Shown here: in pieces, positions 7,101 through 7,685 of the stretch
Position numbering within the stretch: the first letter of the stretch is position 1
How the letters are laid out: each line of letters begins with the position of its first letter
Assembly (NCBI GenBank): GCA_016931085.1
Contig: JAFGFO010000169.1
Location: 1 to 7,685 of the forward strand
Reading direction: 5' to 3'
DNA from: Thermoflexales bacterium
GTDB lineage: Bacteria; Chloroflexota; Anaerolineae; Fen-1058
Length of the DNA stretch: 7,685 nucleotides
Notes under the pieces: model-generated
The model's input: only the letters and a program-made list of their open reading frames with translations
What the model was told of the DNA's origin: nothing
Database searches by the model: none
Translations under genes and position numbers: made by a program

Positions 7101-7685
7101 GAGATCGAGCTGGTCAAGGACGGCCCCACCGTGGCCTACAGCGGCGAGCGCATCACGTATACGCTCAGCTACGAAAACACCGGCGGCGCCAGGGCGACCA
7201 ACGTCGTCATTTCAGACACCCTCCCGGTATCGGTCACCTACGTGGGAGGCAGCCTGGAGATCAACACCGGCAGTGGCTGGGTGGCACGCGGGTCTCTGTC
7301 TGGACCTACACTGGTCATCCAACCCGGCGTCGTCTCCGGCACAGTCGAAGCTGGCGAAACCGGCGTCATCCGTTTTTGTGTGGATCTTGACAGCAGCCTG
7401 ATGGCCGGTGAGCTGATCATGAACTGGGCCGTGTACGACCGTGACCTGGACCGCCCGCGCGACACCAACCTGGTTGTCACGCGCATTTCCGATTTGCTGC
7501 TCTCCAAGTCCGCCCAGCAGACGGCCGTGGCGCCAGGTGATGTGATCACGTATACCTTGACGTATCGAAACACAGGCACCGTCGCGCACGACAACATCGT
7601 CCTGCGCGAGCCGATCCCGGATTACACGCGATTCGTGGGCGCCAACACACCGGCCGGCCTGACCCTCCAGTACTCGGTAGACAAC
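4188..7685 (+). CDS. Large secreted DUF11-repeat surface protein, 3' end missing
   Basis: The frame stays open from the ATG at 4188 to the end of the window (1,166 codons), so the gene is truncated only by the window edge. GGAGAGG (4174-4180) lies seven bases before the start. Residues 1-42 form a signal peptide: basic N-terminus, hydrophobic core about 22-35, probable cleavage after PVAA. Residues about 43-545 are beta-rich, with YYDHWEDGYE (97-106) and YDGGDR (169-174). I recall this pattern from N-termini of other large DUF11-repeat surface proteins, and parts (ATQAVLITGADG) resemble IgGFc-binding-type modules. DUF11 units begin near 548 (LALDKTVAP), 849 (LKLTKAV), 972 (EIELVKDG) and 1102 (DLLLSKSA). 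A jelly-roll-like domain (about 656-814) interrupts the first. The protein is probably exported and displayed on or outside the cell; adhesion or a structural role is inferred. No enzyme active site is seen. Any C-terminal anchor lies beyond the window. Confidence 0.93.
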   Translation, partial: MSKHRSLPSYVKDAPFGNGAPFIFLLIGLALSLLASPSPVAAYIPTGYQEYYVNGYEEHLWRMYMAINDNHTDPALTPGNICSTVSLVATANYQVIYYDHWEDGYESDLFNPVQATTEVYGDGVTGNGGTGTDILVAGDDINLVSVNSGATKHSYVPVNPNRNPAQIRYDGGDRVISTGGPVALAHAVWPYNASWVGDAFEIYSRQAQEGAYSYRLPIGQDLYTFGGGDTGSYGDFRDVYLQLQAFEDNTTVLIDNGAQAVNMTLNRGQTYSSMGYIDSSPYASLTINSGTRVHANKATQAVLITGADGTYQGRSFTVLSDRLWGSDYVVPVPSGAGTASPAEVYLSNPNDFPITVNGYDRFASTTFVISPTGYVSATVPYSRKRPGNAYVPGDSAARFTSADGVFGVFVAAGTSDSNYDWGASGMPSRYLTHDYYVSWAPGSDAVPPANNGSPVWVTPLENDTVFFVDYNTASGLDGVVDETFVLDVLEQRRVFDPDNDNTGMHIWASSEFAVFWGEDPRTAGVYNPYLDIGLTVLPARREWLAPMLALDKTVAPTSLPISGGAVTFTLVAQAINAFMSNVDVTDTLPANWSYVAGSALIQYPDGSSASQTPAISGQTLAWNLSYDLDINQSLTITFQAQTSAAGSYDDTAYDGFENNSYSGGSGWVGNWTEVGEIDGVGAGFVRVVGTEIGGTPAYTPCQGSYQLRIWDDSRRIYRVVNLSSFSAPILRFMRRYIVSSNDENFFLEISPDNSTWTQVRNWVNNSGNENTWVEEIIDLTPYRSATTYIRFSSRQAATMEDTDRLYIDQVKVYEGGLLNVNRGEASGIEPYSGALFNPTDEAVVYISPLKLTKAVNRSQAEIGHTLVYTLSYQNTSATSDATNVVLRDSVPVRYVTFLSATGGGTFDAASGTITWSLGTLAPLSSDSVSFQVQVNSFGKDGQVIKNVGRIESDEAVETRSNEVLTFLVEAPEIELVKDGPTVAYSGERITYTLSYENTGGARATNVVISDTLPVSVTYVGGSLEINTGSGWVARGSLSGPTLVIQPGVVSGTVEAGETGVIRFCVDLDSSLMAGELIMNWAVYDRDLDRPRDTNLVVTRISDLLLSKSAQQTAVAPGDVITYTLTYRNTGTVAHDNIVLREPIPDYTRFVGANTPAGLTLQYSVDN
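6153..6629 (+). other. Jelly-roll (MAM/carbohydrate-binding-like) domain nested in the surface protein
   Basis: Residues about 656-814 start FENNSYSGGSGWVGNW and run through YQLRIWDDS, a central strand LRFMRRYIVSS, FFLEISPDNSTWTQV and YIRFSS, ending LYIDQVKVYE. This order (FE-start, GW..W, 'leiS.Dn.tWt.v', 'iDqVkvy' end) fits a beta-sandwich of the MAM or laminin-G/carbohydrate-binding type often found in secreted multidomain proteins. Codon use differs from the flanks: AGA, CGA, GCA, GGA, ATA and GTA codons appear here and are scarce in the rest of the gene. Ligand unknown; domain type judged by eye. Confidence 0.6.
6732..7685 (+). repeat. Tandem DUF11 repeats (units 2-4)
   Basis: Three consecutive units of about 124-130 residues start at nucleotides 6732, 7101 and 7491. 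Each opens with a Leu/Lys strand (LKLTK, IELVKD, LLLSKS). About 15-20 residues later comes a T/VYTLSY-type strand followed by NT or NTG (VYTLSYQNT, TYTLSYENTG, TYTLTYRNTG). A 'NVV.RDSVP / NVVISDTLP / NIVLREPIP' strand comes next. The fourth unit is cut by the window end. The DNA shares short blocks such as TATACGCTCAGCTAC between units 2 and 3 but is otherwise diverged, so these are old protein-level repeats. Confidence 0.88.

Noticed and set aside
1..7685. CRISPR array, tRNA, rRNA or insertion sequence
   Set aside because: No regularly spaced repeats, cloverleaf, rRNA-like stretch, transposase or terminal inverted repeats were seen.

Overview
The window is GC-rich bacterial DNA with every convincing gene on the + strand. 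A member of the Chloroflexota (Anaerolineae/Caldilineae type) fits best. That rests on a large secreted protein with DUF11 repeats, an RtcA/RNase Z pair, a membrane-anchored FHA protein, and a 7-residue 'KLQVS'-type minirepeat inside a housekeeping gene. No 16S or other taxonomic marker is present, so the assignment is an inference.

Layout. Positions 1-203 hold an inverted repeat and a good extended -10 promoter. A tight five-gene cluster follows (204-3945): a tail-anchored NERD-like protein with a degenerate active site; rtcA (RNA 3'-phosphate cyclase); rnz (RNase Z), overlapping rtcA by 8 bases; a 97-residue zinc-ribbon protein whose start lies inside the end of rnz; and an FHA-domain protein with one C-terminal membrane segment. 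Gaps inside the cluster are 28 bases or less, so one transcript from the promoter near 130-138 is likely. No clear intrinsic terminator follows the FHA gene.

Positions 3946-4187 hold a near-consensus sigma-70-type promoter (TTGACA, 16 bases, TAAAAT) and a leader of about 180 bases with competing inverted repeats. This leader precedes the largest gene of the window. It opens at 4188 and stays open to the last base (1,166 codons), so its 3' end is missing. It encodes a secreted protein: signal peptide, a beta-rich N-terminal region with a YYDHWEDGYE motif, then DUF11 repeats. The first DUF11 unit appears to be interrupted by a jelly-roll domain whose codon use differs from its surroundings. A long antisense frame across its first half is a shadow.

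How the genes may work together: RtcA and RNase Z both act on RNA 3' ends, and the NERD fold is nuclease-related, so the first three genes look like an RNA-end processing or repair group. The zinc-ribbon and FHA proteins have no established link to that role. The surface protein has its own promoter and is probably a separate unit.
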